Below, piece by piece: positions 63,519 through 64,000 of a stretch of 64,000 bases of DNA. Both the position numbers and the translations under genes were made by a program. Within the stretch, counting starts at the first letter, position 1. Every line of letters starts with the position of its first letter. The stretch is taken from NCBI RefSeq assembly GCF_028858725.1, contig NC_084771.1, positions 2,942,915-3,006,914 of the forward strand. The letters are read 5' to 3'. The stretch comes from Colius striatus (taxonomy: Eukaryota > Chordata > Aves > Coliiformes > Coliidae). Under the pieces are notes generated by a model. That model was not told the DNA's origin, did not search any database, and saw only the letters and a program-made list of their open reading frames with translations.

Positions 63519-64000
63519 AAAGCAGCTTTTAAATACCCCACTCAGGGAAATGGTGAAGCCATTTGGTTTCATTCTAATTAGGGACAAAAACGAGCTTCCA
63601 GTAAAAACAGGTGCTTTGAGGAGCCTGGAGTGCAGCCCTGAGCTCACCAGGGTGAAGCAGCGAGGAGTCGGGTGGCCAGCGAGCGAGATGCAACGCCTGG
63701 CTGGCCAGGAGCCCAGGCAGTGTAAACTGAGCAACTGCAAAACTGCAGAGGAATTTGATGACAGAGAAGAAAACCCTGTGCAGGGAGAGAGAGGGATCTC
63801 CTCTTGCCAAGGTGGTAGTGGTGCTGTGTGTGTGTGTATTGTGGGGTTTGTTTAATCCTGTCTGGGATAGTCACTGCAGCGAGGTGTGTTTTGGAGATGA
63901 GGTGGTTTGGATGGGTGCAAAGGTGCCCAGGCACAGAGGGGCTCTGAGCCCAGTGAGTTCTCTCCAAGGGAAATAAACCCCTGCTATCCCCATCAGTGTA

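Larger units (their letters stand above)
9739..64000 (+). other. GABRB4: GABRB4 gene, 5' part (GABA-A receptor beta-4 subunit), continues past window end
   Basis: Four exons (9739-9818, 13683-13771, 36553-36620, 59039-59259) join in frame to give 152 codons plus two bases of an Arg codon. The product matches the start of a GABA-A receptor beta subunit: signal peptide, N-terminal helix and the first beta-strands of the extracellular domain. Beta subunits are pentameric Cys-loop chloride-channel subunits of about 470-490 residues at inhibitory synapses, so roughly one third is present; the Cys-loop and M1-M4 lie downstream. Residues such as CCAQSPSTGN, SIHISSIDQIS and [12 protein letters not shown] fit my recollection of bird beta-4 better than beta-1, -2 or -3. 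Exon sizes of 68 and 221 nt are characteristic of this family. Avian beta-4 is regarded as the counterpart of mammalian theta (GABRQ), which lies near GABRA3 and GABRE. The family is certain; the paralogue call is from memory, not a search. Confidence 0.92.
59260..64000 (+). other. GABRB4 intron 4, 5' part (acceptor outside the window)
   Basis: Starts GTAAGTCT. It contains an AAG repeat near 60869-60887, two CR1 tail fragments, a minisatellite (62437-62606) and a MEF2/CpG cluster near 63461-63518. No beta-subunit exon 5 (expected to continue ITTTAACMMDLRRYP-like sequence) is found before the window ends. Confidence 0.9.

Noticed and set aside
59260..64000. GABRB4 exon 5
   Set aside because: Looked for sequence encoding the conserved TTTAACMMDLRRYP region after exon 4; none occurs before the window ends.

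Overview
This is vertebrate, almost certainly avian, genomic DNA: a single intron-rich gene on the + strand, several CR1 LINE tails of the type typical of birds (ending in tandem ATTCTATG-like octamers), and an LTR family that I associate with neoavian birds. Nothing prokaryotic, viral-coding or plasmid-like is visible. The only gene I can support is the 5' third of a GABA-A receptor beta-subunit gene, best matched to bird GABRB4 (beta-4, the avian counterpart of mammalian theta, GABRQ). Four coding exons are intact, have consensus GT/AG borders and join in frame. They encode 152 complete codons: signal peptide, N-terminal helix and the first part of the extracellular ligand-binding domain. 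The remaining exons (rest of the ligand-binding domain, Cys-loop, M1-M4) lie beyond position 64000. Layout: 1-8700, upstream intergenic DNA with no recognisable gene. 8700-9738, presumed promoter and 5'UTR, with a perfect CRE at 8722-8729, CT/CA repeats and long pyrimidine tracts. 9739-9818, exon 1 (signal peptide). 9819-13682, intron 1, starting in a CpG-rich block that holds a G-quadruplex motif and a mosaic 14/19-bp minisatellite, followed by TG repeats. 13683-13771, exon 2. 13772-36552, intron 2 (22.8 kb), with two CR1 tails, an uninterrupted (TTCCC)n array of about 187 bp, an old CR1-like relic and an enhancer-like AT-rich block near 35.0-35.3 kb. 36553-36620, the 68-nt exon 3. 36621-59038, intron 3 (22.4 kb), with a truncated LTR, a full-length solo LTR of the same family, a 26-bp perfect palindrome and a minus-strand CR1. 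59039-59259, the 221-nt exon 4. 59260-64000, the start of intron 4, with two short CR1 tails, a 14/16-bp minisatellite and a MEF2-site/CpG cluster. Most of the window is therefore non-coding. The many short open frames, including 200-285-codon ones over GC-rich or repeat DNA, have no family resemblance and I regard them as chance. I did not find a new gene system. The most interesting non-genic items are the two-length-class minisatellite in intron 1, the pure (TTCCC)n array, the homeobox/octamer-rich block in intron 2 and the CpG/MEF2 cluster in intron 4; all of these are inferences from one sequence without conservation data.
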